NCBI GenBank assembly: GCA_900546395.1
Contig: URDD01000053.1
Location: forward strand, 1-17,973
Direction: 5' to 3'
From: an uncultured Bacteroidales bacterium
GTDB taxonomy: Bacteria; Bacteroidota; Bacteroidia; Bacteroidales; UBA932
Length of the DNA: 17,973 bases
In this document: positions 7,683-15,658 of the stretch, piece by piece
Layout of the letters: every line of letters starts with the position of its first letter
Position numbering within the stretch: position 1 is the stretch's first letter
The notes under the pieces: model-generated
Told to the model about the DNA's origin: nothing
The model's input: only the letters and a program-made list of their open reading frames with translations
Database searches by the model: none
Program-made: the position numbers and the translations under genes

Positions 7683-8504
7683 CTATCTTTCAGATATTTT
7701 CAGGTTACCTACATATTGTCCCCAACATCCGTCAGTAACTATAGTGACAGGCTTTCCGTCGAGATCCTTTACCTCATGCAAAGAAGTAAGGAAAGTATGA
7801 GAATGTCCGCCTACAATCAAATCCACATTCCTGGTCTGTGCAGCAAGCTCCTGGTCTGTATATGACTCTGCAGTAAATCCGAGATGAGTAAGGCAGATGA
7901 CCAGGTCGCATTTCTTTTCATTCTTAAGATAAGCAGCATATTTATTAGCCACCTCAGCAGGCTCGAGATACTTTATACGCTCAGCGATATCCCTGTCCAC
8001 CACCCTTGTCAGGTCCGTAAGCAGACCTATTATACCTATTTTGAGCCCTCCTCTGCGGACTATTACATAAGGTCTGACCAGGTCAGACAGAGAACATCCT
8101 GTAAATTCATAATTTGCACAAACTGCCGGACAATCCAGGTTTGCAAGCCTTCTGGAAAGCTCCTCTATTCCATTGTCAAACTCATGGTTTCCCAAGCAGA
8201 CTGCATCATATTTCATGGCATTGATAATATCGATTTCAACATCCCCTTTCAGAATAGTGAAATAAGGAGAACCCTGGCTGAAATCTCCGGCATCCAGCAG
8301 AAGGACATTCTTCCTGCCGTCTGCCGCCCTGACGCTGTCAATATATGCAGCTCTCTCTATCACACCTCCAGTTCCGGTATTAGCTCCGGAACGCAGAGGA
8401 TCTATATGACTGTGAGTATCATTGGTATGAAGTATTGTCAGATTCTGAGCCTGCGCGGCTATGGCGAGGCACAGAACAGATATGACTAATATTGTCTTTT
8501 TCAT
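7683..8504 (-). CDS. 5'-nucleotidase metallophosphoesterase-domain protein (N-terminal half of UshA type)
   Basis: A 273-residue exported protein holding only the calcineurin-like catalytic domain of the UshA/CpdB 5'-nucleotidase family. The ATG at 8502-8504 gives a clean signal peptide (1-19, AQA|QN). An upstream in-frame ATG would add 17 residues ahead of it and is less likely. Dinuclear-metal ligands follow the family order: TNDTHSH (D29, H31), DAGD (D74), GNHE (N106, H107), THLG (H207) and GGHSH (H234, H236). The protein ends right after the domain (GNLKISER) and lacks the nucleotide-binding C-terminal domain. That domain is encoded by the separate gene just upstream (34-base gap). The pair probably works together in the periplasm on nucleotides or related phosphoesters; direct association is an inference. 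Confidence 0.9.
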   Translation of the reverse strand: MKKTILVISVLCLAIAAQAQNLTILHTNDTHSHIDPLRSGANTGTGGVIERAAYIDSVRAADGRKNVLLLDAGDFSQGSPYFTILKGDVEIDIINAMKYDAVCLGNHEFDNGIEELSRRLANLDCPAVCANYEFTGCSLSDLVRPYVIVRRGGLKIGIIGLLTDLTRVVDRDIAERIKYLEPAEVANKYAAYLKNEKKCDLVICLTHLGFTAESYTDQELAAQTRNVDLIVGGHSHTFLTSLHEVKDLDGKPVTIVTDGCWGQYVGNLKISER

Positions 8505-8538
8505 TGTCAGAATAATTTTGGTTTCAGAAATCATCAGA

Positions 8539-9414
8539 TTACCTGATCTGCACACGGCCGTCAGCCTTATATACTACAGGCCTTCCCGCAGCAGTCTCTC
8601 CTTCGATATAAGCCATTATCACATCATAGATATCGGCTTCAGGGAACTCCAGAATCTCAATGGCATTGCGCGCAAGAAAAAGGTCATCACCGCCGTTAAG
8701 AAGAAAACTTATAGTAGCAAGTCCATAAACCTTTTCATCATCAATAGGCTTTCCCCCTATCTCGGCCGATACCAGTCTGCCGTTTTCAGCCACTACCCTG
8801 ACTCCGCCCAGGACCTGGAAGCGTCCTGCGGCCATCGACTCAAGGAATGCCCTTATGTCTTTCCCTTTCAATGACACATAAACTATAGTATTCTTGAACG
8901 GGAACATAGACATAATATCGTCCTCAAGTATCTCACCCTTAGGCATATCCACCCTTATACCTCCGAAATTCGCCACTCCTATGTCAACCTTTCTGCCGGA
9001 AGCCTTCTCGGTAGCAGCCATAACAGTATCGATAAACAGGTTTGACAGAGCGCATTCAGGATAGCTCCTGACCATAGCCTCCGGCGAATATCCCACGACT
9101 CTCTTTACAGGTGCCATTGCAGGCTGGGCTGCAAAAACGATTTCAGCCACGTCTGACACTGTGCCCTCTTTGAAAGTTTTCCCGGAAGGAGAATGATATG
9201 CTTTGCCATTTACAGTTCCCAAAGCTTTTTCCCAATTTTCTGCCGACGGACTTGTAACCCCTGTACGGGAACCGTCAATCCTTGACCTTGACCAAGTGTA
9301 GGAAAACGCCTTTTTATTATCTTTTCCAGCTTTGTCTTCAGTCTTAACCTGCGCATGCACTGCAAGTGAAGCCAACAATGCAAAAGAAGCTGCAATAATT
9401 CTGATCTTATTCAT
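8539..9414 (-). CDS. 5'-nucleotidase C-terminal-domain protein
   Basis: A 291-residue exported protein with signal peptide 1-21 (AVHA|Q). Residues 22-90 are a charged, low-conservation spacer. About 90-290 is the 5'-nucleotidase C-terminal domain that binds and positions substrate in UshA-type enzymes: CALSNLFIDTV (121-131), NFGGIR (149-154), FPFKNTIVYVSLKG (171-184) and LNGGDD (239-244). It has no metallophosphoesterase domain; that half is the next gene (7683-8504). In fused homologues this domain comes last, yet here it is encoded first and carries its own signal sequence, so this is not a gene broken by a frameshift. It follows the NatB-like permease by 32 bases. The family call is firm; activity requires the partner and is inferred. 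Confidence 0.9.
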   Translation of the reverse strand: MNKIRIIAASFALLASLAVHAQVKTEDKAGKDNKKAFSYTWSRSRIDGSRTGVTSPSAENWEKALGTVNGKAYHSPSGKTFKEGTVSDVAEIVFAAQPAMAPVKRVVGYSPEAMVRSYPECALSNLFIDTVMAATEKASGRKVDIGVANFGGIRVDMPKGEILEDDIMSMFPFKNTIVYVSLKGKDIRAFLESMAAGRFQVLGGVRVVAENGRLVSAEIGGKPIDDEKVYGLATISFLLNGGDDLFLARNAIEILEFPEADIYDVIMAYIEGETAAGRPVVYKADGRVQIR

Positions 9415-9446
9415 TTTCTCTCAAGTTTCGTAAGCAGTCTAACTCT

Positions 9447-10832
9447 CTACTTTTGTTTCAACCATTTGTACAAATCCTTGAACGACGTCTTCTTTCCGAA
9501 CATAAGAATACCAATCTTGTAGATTTTTGCAGAAAGATATGCCATAATAAGGAAAGTGAGTACCAGCAGGACTATAGAAAGCCCTATCTCCCAGGCCGGC
9601 ACACCGAACGGAATCCTCGCAAGCATGACTATCGGAGACGTGAACGGAATCATAGAGCCCCAGAAAACCACCTGACTGTCAGGAGACTTGAATGCATAGA
9701 ACGCAATAAAGAATGCAAGGAGCAAAGGAATCGTCACAGGCATCTGGAGTTGTTGGGTATCGGCCTCATTTTCCACAGCCGAGCCGATTGCTGCAAAAAG
9801 TGATGCATACAGCAGATATCCCAGTACGAAATACACTATGAAAGAAATCAGAATCAAAGGATAATTGATATCCTTCAATGTTGAGATGACAGCAGCAAGT
9901 TCGCTGTCACCGGACGGTACAGACACCTGCATATTCATACCTGCCGCATCCATCATTTCAGGACTTACACCAAGTCCTTCTGTCATCTGCGTCATCTGCT
10001 CGGTCTGCATGGTTGCAGTCTGAGTGAGAGCGTCAAATCCTATGAATGAACTTAATCCGACCACAAGCACGACAGTAAGCACTACCCACAGGAAGAACTG
10101 TGTAAGAGCCACACACGCCACACCTATAATCTTTCCGAACATCAGCTCGACAGCCTTTACCGAAGACACAAGCACCTCGACCACCCTGCTCGATTTCTCC
10201 TCTATCACACTCTGCATCACCATTCCCGAAAACATTGCTATGAATATGTATATTATCATTGAAAGCACTAAAGAGATACCCATATACACTTCAGATGAAG
10301 ATATTTTTTCTTCACCGGACTCTCCGAGAGTAAAGGTAGAGACCGATACGTCGGACTTCACATCCTCCATAATCTGCTTAAGGCCGGAAATCTTATATGT
10401 CTCAAGCCTGTAATCCTCCACTGCATCATTGACGCGGCCTCTGATAGCCTCTTTCATATCCACACTCATCGGCTTGAGCGAATATGCAGAAACAGTGACG
10501 GTCCTGCCTGCCGAGTCCAAAGGTGAAACCACCACGACCGCATCCATTCCGAGGGCCTCGCAATTTGCCTTTACAGAATCAGCAGGTTCAGATGAAAAAT
10601 CCTTATATGCAGTTTCTTCCGAACTTACCATAAAAGGCATCACAATGCCGGACTGATCCACTACTGCCACCTGTTTGCCCTTGTCTTTTGTGGCAAACAT
10701 TATAATACTCGGCAGAACGCACATTGCCGCGAAAAATACCGGAGCAAGAAAAGTTGTCAGCAGGAAAGATTTCTTCTTCACCCTTGTAAGATACTCCCTG
10801 CCGATAATGACATTTATAATTCTGAAATTCAT
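9447..10832 (-). CDS. ABC-2 type permease, NatB-like
   Basis: A 461-residue integral membrane subunit of an ABC exporter. One N-terminal helix (about 24-47) is followed by an extracytoplasmic segment of about 130 residues. A cluster of about six helices fills the C-terminal 280 residues, including YMGISLVLSMIIYIF and a long FFLWVVLTVVLVVGL helix. A soluble loop near residues 270-315 is rich in Met and Gln. This arrangement is typical of NatB/YhaP-type ABC-2 permeases, known in Bacillus for sodium extrusion; the substrate here is unknown. The ATG (10830-10832) is three bases after the stop of the ATPase gene, which strongly implies a two-subunit transporter made from one mRNA. Confidence 0.88.
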   Translation of the reverse strand: MNFRIINVIIGREYLTRVKKKSFLLTTFLAPVFFAAMCVLPSIIMFATKDKGKQVAVVDQSGIVMPFMVSSEETAYKDFSSEPADSVKANCEALGMDAVVVVSPLDSAGRTVTVSAYSLKPMSVDMKEAIRGRVNDAVEDYRLETYKISGLKQIMEDVKSDVSVSTFTLGESGEEKISSSEVYMGISLVLSMIIYIFIAMFSGMVMQSVIEEKSSRVVEVLVSSVKAVELMFGKIIGVACVALTQFFLWVVLTVVLVVGLSSFIGFDALTQTATMQTEQMTQMTEGLGVSPEMMDAAGMNMQVSVPSGDSELAAVISTLKDINYPLILISFIVYFVLGYLLYASLFAAIGSAVENEADTQQLQMPVTIPLLLAFFIAFYAFKSPDSQVVFWGSMIPFTSPIVMLARIPFGVPAWEIGLSIVLLVLTFLIMAYLSAKIYKIGILMFGKKTSFKDLYKWLKQK

Positions 10833-10835
10833 GAT

Positions 10836-11753
10836 TTATTCCCCCTCAGTTACCAGTTTGATGAAAATATCGTTCATTCTCGGTACAAGTTCCTTGAATG
10901 AGTTAACGGCTAATGATCTGGAAATTACCCTGTCGAGTACTTCATTTCCTGTCACGCCCTGCTCAATGGCTAAAACCGCTGTATGCCGTCCCGAATCATC
11001 TCGGTCAGAAAGCACTCTGAAAACACCGTTTTCAGACTCCAGAACATTTTCCGAAGTGTATATCAGCTCTACATTGTTGTTACCATACCTGTGCCTTATC
11101 TCATCCACACGGCCTGATATCACAAGTCTGGATTTGTTGATAAGAGCAATATTGTCGCAAAGTTCCTCCACTGACTCCATATTGTGGGTGGAAAGTACTA
11201 CTGTAGCGCCGTTTTCCTTAAGTTTCAGAATTTCGTTCCTTATGAGCTGGGTATTCACAGGATCGAATCCGGAAAAAGGCTCGTCTAAAATAAGAAGCGA
11301 AGGCCTGTGCACGACTGTGGTAATGAACTGCACCTTCTGCGCCATTCCTTTCGAGAGTTCCTCGACTTTCTTGTTCCACCAGCTTTCTATTCCGAATTTC
11401 ACAAACCATTTTTTAAGTTCTCCGGCTGCCTCGGAAGCACTCATACCTTTCAGCTGGGCCAGATACATCGCCTGATCTCCCACTTTCATCTTACGGTACA
11501 GTCCCCTTTCTTCCGGAAGATATCCTATGCGCTCCACATCCCTCTGAGTTATAGGCTTCCCGTCAAACAGGATAGTACCCGAACTTGGAATGGTAATTCT
11601 GTTTATAATTCTTATAAGCGTAGTCTTTCCTGCTCCGTTTGGTCCTAAAAGTCCGAAAATCTGACCTTTGGGAATATCAACGGACACGTGGTCAAGCGCC
11701 ACTTTCTCTCCGAAAGTCTTGACCACATCTTTACATTGAATCAGGTTGTCCAT
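10836..11753 (-). CDS. ABC transporter ATP-binding protein, NatA-like
   Basis: A 305-residue cytoplasmic ATPase. Walker A is GPNGAGKT (37-44), followed by a Q-loop-like region at GYLPEERGLY (77-86), the signature LSKGM (133-137), Walker B LLILDEP (153-159) and the switch His190 in STHNM. LSKGM in place of LSGGQ is usual in the NatA/YhaQ branch. The C-terminal extension of about 80 residues is also typical of that branch. It pairs with the permease three bases downstream. It lies 19 bases after holA. The exported substrate is not indicated; sodium, a peptide or an antibiotic are possibilities for this family. Confidence 0.93.
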   Translation of the reverse strand: MDNLIQCKDVVKTFGEKVALDHVSVDIPKGQIFGLLGPNGAGKTTLIRIINRITIPSSGTILFDGKPITQRDVERIGYLPEERGLYRKMKVGDQAMYLAQLKGMSASEAAGELKKWFVKFGIESWWNKKVEELSKGMAQKVQFITTVVHRPSLLILDEPFSGFDPVNTQLIRNEILKLKENGATVVLSTHNMESVEELCDNIALINKSRLVISGRVDEIRHRYGNNNVELIYTSENVLESENGVFRVLSDRDDSGRHTAVLAIEQGVTGNEVLDRVISRSLAVNSFKELVPRMNDIFIKLVTEGE

Positions 11754-11772
11754 TTTATATATATGATTATTG

Positions 11773-12810
11773 TTAATTCAGTATTCTTGAGACAAGTTCC
11801 ACCAACAACTGGTCGGGAGACGCCTCCCCTGCATCTCCGCCCTTGCCTTTGAAATCAAATTCCTTTAAAAGGGAAATCACTGACATACACTTCTTGAGAG
11901 GATAATTCGACACGGCCCTGTCATACTCGCTGAAAAAATATGGATTCACTCCCAACACCTTGGCTTTCTGACTGTTGTCCGGACGCGGGTTCTGCATAAG
12001 CAGAGCCTCGTATTTCAATATTCTGTAGAAATGGGTAAAAAGCGCGCTTACAGCCATTGGCATTGCAAATTTAGGAGACGCTCCTATATAGGCCGCTATC
12101 TTGAGAGCTTTTGACGCATTCCTGAAAGAAAGCTCCTTTGTAAGTTCGAAAATACTGTACTGCCTGCTTGCCCCGACATTCTTTTCTATATCTGCAGCAG
12201 AGACAGAAACCGCACCTTCAGGAAGATTTTTCAGGAGTTTATCGGTCTCGACAGCGATTTTGGAAAGGTCAGTACCTGCATATTCAGCCAGGAGCGCAGC
12301 AGCATCAGGAGCAATCTGAAGCCCCCTCCCCGAATAATAGGCGGAAATCCAGCGCGACATTTCATAATCCCTGACAGCATCGGACTCAACGACCACACCG
12401 GTTTTTGAAACTGATTTATAGAGTGACTTCCTTTTGTCTGCCGAAGCCCCATGCATACAGATTACAAGGACCGTAGAATCAAGCGGTTTTGCACAATAGA
12501 CTGCCAGACTCTCAAGAGACTTCATCATCTGCGCCTCCTTCACCACCACCAACTGTCTTTCTGCAAACATCGGATACCGCATAGCTACCGTCATCACTGT
12601 ATCAGCATCAGTATCAGAACCATAACAAATAGTCTGGTTGAAATCCCGTTCACTCTCGTCAAGTGCGTTATCTATAATGGCTTCGCAGATCATGTCAGGA
12701 TAAAAGGACTCCTCGCCCATAAGAAGATAGACAGGTTTGAAAATCTTCCTGCGGGCATCTGCCACAAGACTGCGGCACAGTGCATCCGTATCTGCAAAAC
12801 CTTTGGCCAT
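11773..12810 (-). CDS. holA: DNA polymerase III delta subunit (clamp-loader)
   Basis: A 345-residue protein, close to the usual HolA length. The N-terminal part carries the AAA+-like fold without a working Walker motif: FKPVYLLMGEESFYPDMICEAI (25-46), and RYPMFAERQLVVVKEAQ near 78-94. Around residues 200-235 come LTKELSFRNASKALKI and the helical C-terminal collar region. HolA opens the beta sliding clamp during loading at the replication fork. Its gene lies seven bases downstream of recJ and 19 bases upstream of the ATPase gene, so it is embedded in the long unit. The delta family is sequence-divergent, but the opening motif, length and layout agree. Confidence 0.87.
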   Translation of the reverse strand: MAKGFADTDALCRSLVADARRKIFKPVYLLMGEESFYPDMICEAIIDNALDESERDFNQTICYGSDTDADTVMTVAMRYPMFAERQLVVVKEAQMMKSLESLAVYCAKPLDSTVLVICMHGASADKRKSLYKSVSKTGVVVESDAVRDYEMSRWISAYYSGRGLQIAPDAAALLAEYAGTDLSKIAVETDKLLKNLPEGAVSVSAADIEKNVGASRQYSIFELTKELSFRNASKALKIAAYIGASPKFAMPMAVSALFTHFYRILKYEALLMQNPRPDNSQKAKVLGVNPYFFSEYDRAVSNYPLKKCMSVISLLKEFDFKGKGGDAGEASPDQLLVELVSRILN

Positions 12811-12817
12811 AAAGCTT

Positions 12818-14551
12818 TTATATAAATTCTTCCCTGTCTCTTATATCCTTTATCCTCAACTGTACATTTACAATACCACGATAATAGTTTTCAACTATGG
12901 AATAACAGATATCGACAGGATTTCCTGCCTTTATATGGTCGAAATGTCCGGCCTTGTTGAAGGCTATGGCAGAAATATGATGGTACGGCTGGGACTCCTG
13001 TATAAGTTCAAGCTTAAGATGTCCTGCGTCCGCCCCGACCTTACGGCCATTGCCGTTGTCATAGACATTTTCAGTCATGAAAACAGGGGCATTGTTGCCC
13101 GGCCCGAAAGGCTGGAACTGCTTCAATATCCTGAAAAACTTAGGTGTAATCTGCTCGAAATCAAGCTTGGCATCGACTGTTATCACAGGGACTGTCATAT
13201 CAGTGGTTATCTTGTTTCCGATAAACTTCTCTATACGTTCACAAAATTCAGGAAGTCTCTCCTCCTTCATGGTAAGACCGGCGGCATAGAGATGCCCACC
13301 GAAATTGTCCAGCAAATCTGCACAGCTCTCTATTGCATCATAAAGGTCAAAACCCTGAACACTTCTGGCAGAACCTGTAACAAGGCCGTTCGACTTTGTC
13401 AGCACAATCGTAGGACGGTAAAACGCTTCCACAAGTCTTGAAGCTACAATACCGACCACTCCTTTATGCCAGTCAGGATTATATACTATAGTCGCATTGC
13501 AGGCAGACAGGCAATTCCCGCTTTTCACCATCTCAAGGGCTTCGTGCGTAATGCGTCTGTCAATATCCTTACGCTCATTGTTATGCTCATTGATTTCGCA
13601 TCCTATTCTGGATGCCGTCTCCTCGTCAGTAGCCGTCAGCAGCTCTACCGCCATACGGCCTGACTCCATACGGCCTGCGGCATTGATTCTCGGACCGATC
13701 TTGAAAACTATATCGTCAATGGAAATATGAGAAGGGTCCAGACCGGAGAGCCTTATCATGGACAGAAGTCCCATACGCGGACTCTCGTTTATCTGCTTCA
13801 GTCCGAAATGCGCCAGTATCCTGTTTTCCCCTATCACGGAAACCAAATCGGAAGCAATACTTACTACCAGAAGGTCAAGAAGCGGAATCAACGTCTCAAA
13901 TGGTATTCCACACCTGAGAGAATATGCCTGTACAAGCTTGAAGCCCACTCCGCATCCTGACAAGTCATCGAAAGGATAATTACAGTCAACACGCTTGGGG
14001 TCAAGCACAGCCACAGCAGCAGGAAGCTCATTTTCAGGAAGATGATGATCACAGATGATCATATCAATCCCCTTTGACGCAGCATAATCCACTTTGTCGT
14101 TTGCCTTGATTCCGCAGTCCAAGGTAATTATGAGCGTAAAACCATTGTCGGCCGCCCAGTTGATTCCCTTGAACGAGACTCCATATCCTTCGTCATAACG
14201 GTCCGGAATATAGAAATCTACAGTCCTGGTCAATCTTCGCAAAAACGAATAAACCAGGGAAACAGCGGTAGTGCCGTCCACATCATAATCACCATAAACC
14301 AGGATTTTCTCTCCCGATGAGACAGCCTTGCAAAGCCTGTCAACAGCCTTGTCCATATCCTTCATAAGGAATGGATCATGAAGGTTTGCCAGATCAGGGC
14401 GGAAAAACGACCTGGCCTCCTGGAATGTATTGACCCCTCTCTGAACTAAAAGTTCGGCCAGTACAGGGTCAACTCCAAGTTCAGAGGACAGGCGGCTCAC
14501 TGTATCACAGTCCGCAGAATCCTTGAATATCCACTTTTTTTCCTTCGGCAT
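12818..14551 (-). CDS. recJ: Single-stranded-DNA exonuclease RecJ
   Basis: A 577-residue cytoplasmic 5'-3' ssDNA exonuclease of the DHH superfamily, of normal length. Catalytic motifs are complete: GDYDVDG (87-93), LDCG (144-147), DHH (168-170), LDPKR (183-187) and a conserved GRMESGRMAVEL region (293-304). The DHHA1 part carries WHKGVVGIVASRL (361-373), GSARSVQGFDLYDA (393-406) and GGHLYAAG (418-425). A C-terminal OB-like domain completes the protein. RecJ acts in recombinational repair and mismatch excision. The ATG at 14549-14551 begins the usual MPKEKKWIF start. It is the first gene of the long unit; a TAnnTTTG box ends seven bases before the ATG, and a strong hairpin isolates it from the lipoprotein genes upstream. 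Confidence 0.96.
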   Translation of the reverse strand: MPKEKKWIFKDSADCDTVSRLSSELGVDPVLAELLVQRGVNTFQEARSFFRPDLANLHDPFLMKDMDKAVDRLCKAVSSGEKILVYGDYDVDGTTAVSLVYSFLRRLTRTVDFYIPDRYDEGYGVSFKGINWAADNGFTLIITLDCGIKANDKVDYAASKGIDMIICDHHLPENELPAAVAVLDPKRVDCNYPFDDLSGCGVGFKLVQAYSLRCGIPFETLIPLLDLLVVSIASDLVSVIGENRILAHFGLKQINESPRMGLLSMIRLSGLDPSHISIDDIVFKIGPRINAAGRMESGRMAVELLTATDEETASRIGCEINEHNNERKDIDRRITHEALEMVKSGNCLSACNATIVYNPDWHKGVVGIVASRLVEAFYRPTIVLTKSNGLVTGSARSVQGFDLYDAIESCADLLDNFGGHLYAAGLTMKEERLPEFCERIEKFIGNKITTDMTVPVITVDAKLDFEQITPKFFRILKQFQPFGPGNNAPVFMTENVYDNGNGRKVGADAGHLKLELIQESQPYHHISAIAFNKAGHFDHIKAGNPVDICYSIVENYYRGIVNVQLRIKDIRDREEFI

Positions 14552-14557
14552 AGCTTA

Positions 14558-14565
14558 CAAAGATA
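14558..14565 (-). promoter_or_regulatory. Candidate Bacteroidota promoter (-7 box) for recJ
   Basis: TATCTTTG on the minus strand is an exact match to the Bacteroidota -7 consensus TAnnTTTG. About 22 bases upstream lies TTGG, a one-mismatch -33 element. Six bases separate the box from the recJ ATG, so transcripts would have almost no leader. Apart from the box there is no experimental support. Confidence 0.5.
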
Positions 14566-14611
14566 GATAAAATTTTCCAATCATCTTCCAAGATGCCGTT
14601 CTGATTTTAAG

Positions 14612-14646
14612 AAGCCAGTCTGAATTTGTGGAATTCGGACTGGCTT
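14612..14646 (-). terminator. Strong bidirectional-looking terminator hairpin
   Basis: A 15-base stem (14612-14626 with 14632-14646, one T-G wobble) encloses a five-base loop. It sits 27 bases after the lipoprotein stop at 14673 and is followed on the minus strand by TTCTTAAAATC. It probably ends the C10-protease unit and insulates recJ. Confidence 0.75.
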
Positions 14647-14672
14647 TCTGCTTTTTATGGAATCACTAAGGC

Positions 14673-15233
14673 TCAATTATAGCTTTTATTATAATCAATA
14701 TCGTATCTATAGTCGCAAATAACTTGCTCACCTTTACCAAGACACTCTTCAAACGCCTTTCCGTCAAGAGGCTGCGCCCACCTGTTACTATACGTATAGC
14801 CGGAAAGAAAGCGTGATTCATATTCGCTACGAGACCATACAGCATCCGGAATTTTCAAATCCGCATACACTTTACAACCCACCTCTCTTTTTATTGAATA
14901 CAATACATCGGGATTGATATCAGGATAATCGGCTTTGGGTCTCATCACCGCCTTCAGACACAGGCTTTCAGGCAGTAAAGTACTGGCATTGTCTAGTTTG
15001 TAAGTCCACTTTTCCTCCGTTAAGACTACTGTATTTTCTTTATTTTTATCATCAATATATGTCACAGAAACGTCAAAATAATCCAAAATATCAGCCGACA
15101 CTTCTATATTGAACGTAGCACGTATTCCACAAATAATCTTATTTTCATCGTCTTTCCGGCATGAAGAAAAAACAAACCACAAAAGCCGCACCGGAAGAAA
15201 TGACTTTATTGTCAATATGGCAGTCATTTTCAT
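14673..15233 (-). CDS. Hypothetical lipoprotein
   Basis: A 186-residue protein with an N-terminal sequence ending LLWFVFSSC, giving lipid Cys25. The hydrophobic core is short and preceded by an unusually long n-region (KMTAILTIKSFLPVR), so the signal is less tidy than in its neighbours. After processing the protein is acidic and Tyr-rich, with beta-strand character (FDVSVTYIDDKN, WTYKLDNA) and a C-terminal WAQPLDGKAFEECLGKGEQV segment. I do not recognise a family. It is the third gene after the C10 protease and BACON-like lipoprotein (27-base gap) and is followed by a strong terminator. A role linked to the protease, such as inhibitor or surface partner, is only inferred from the operon. Confidence 0.65.
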   Translation of the reverse strand: MKMTAILTIKSFLPVRLLWFVFSSCRKDDENKIICGIRATFNIEVSADILDYFDVSVTYIDDKNKENTVVLTEEKWTYKLDNASTLLPESLCLKAVMRPKADYPDINPDVLYSIKREVGCKVYADLKIPDAVWSRSEYESRFLSGYTYSNRWAQPLDGKAFEECLGKGEQVICDYRYDIDYNKSYN

Positions 15234-15260
15234 TCTGCATGATGTTTATTATGAAACTCT

Positions 15261-15656
15261 TTATTTGTTCCTGCCACGTTGGGTTATAGTTGCAGTGTCG
15301 GTAAATATACGCGCCCTCACTTCAAGCACAAGATGCCTCTTCACCCCGTCGTTGGCTCCTACTTTCAATCTCAATTTTTTCTCGCCACATCTTTCAAGAG
15401 TGAACCAGTCTCCGACTATAGGACCTCTCTCAAACTCTTCTCCAAAATATTCGGTCATTTCAGACAAATCGGACTTATCACTGAGAATATGATAAAGCCC
15501 GAATCTTCTGCCGTGCACATCAAATACTACCTCCTGCGCATCACAGTCCAAGATAATGGTCTCAGGATAGATTTCTATAGGATAGTCCTTTGAGCAGGAA
15601 TTGAATGCAAGAGACAAAACACACAAGAGCAAATATAAAATAAGACTTCTTCTCAT
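15261..15656 (-). CDS. Small BACON-like lipoprotein
   Basis: A 131-residue predicted lipoprotein. The ATG at 15654-15656 starts a good signal peptide ending LAFNSC with lipid Cys21; a TTG two codons upstream is not needed. The mature part resembles one BACON domain: PETIILDCDAQEVVFDV, a WFTLE strand, then LRLKVGANDGVKRHLVLEVRA and TDTATITQRG, like the usual aN-R-a-i-i...v-v-Q ending. BACON domains are Ig-like modules found in Bacteroidota surface proteins. Only two bases separate its ATG from the protease stop, implying translational coupling. In Bacteroides fragilis, C10 protease genes are coupled to genes for small staphostatin-like inhibitors; the position and size suggest a similar role here, but the fold assignment differs, so this is speculative. 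Confidence 0.72.
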   Translation of the reverse strand: MRRSLILYLLLCVLSLAFNSCSKDYPIEIYPETIILDCDAQEVVFDVHGRRFGLYHILSDKSDLSEMTEYFGEEFERGPIVGDWFTLERCGEKKLRLKVGANDGVKRHLVLEVRARIFTDTATITQRGRNK

Positions 15657-15658
15657 AA

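Noticed and set aside
7884..8489. Plus-strand open frame of 201 codons
   Set aside because: It lies antisense to the well-supported metallophosphoesterase gene, and its translation has no recognisable domain.
7683..9414. The two nucleotidase genes as one gene broken by frameshift
   Set aside because: The domains are in reversed order compared with fused enzymes, and each half has its own start codon and signal peptide.
10675..11475. Plus-strand open frame of 266 codons
   Set aside because: It is antisense to the NatA/NatB-like genes, is Ser/Thr-rich without motifs, and spans two genes whose motifs are all on the minus strand.
12737..13441. Plus-strand open frame of 234 codons
   Set aside because: It is antisense to the recJ DHHA1/OB region and has no family-like sequence.
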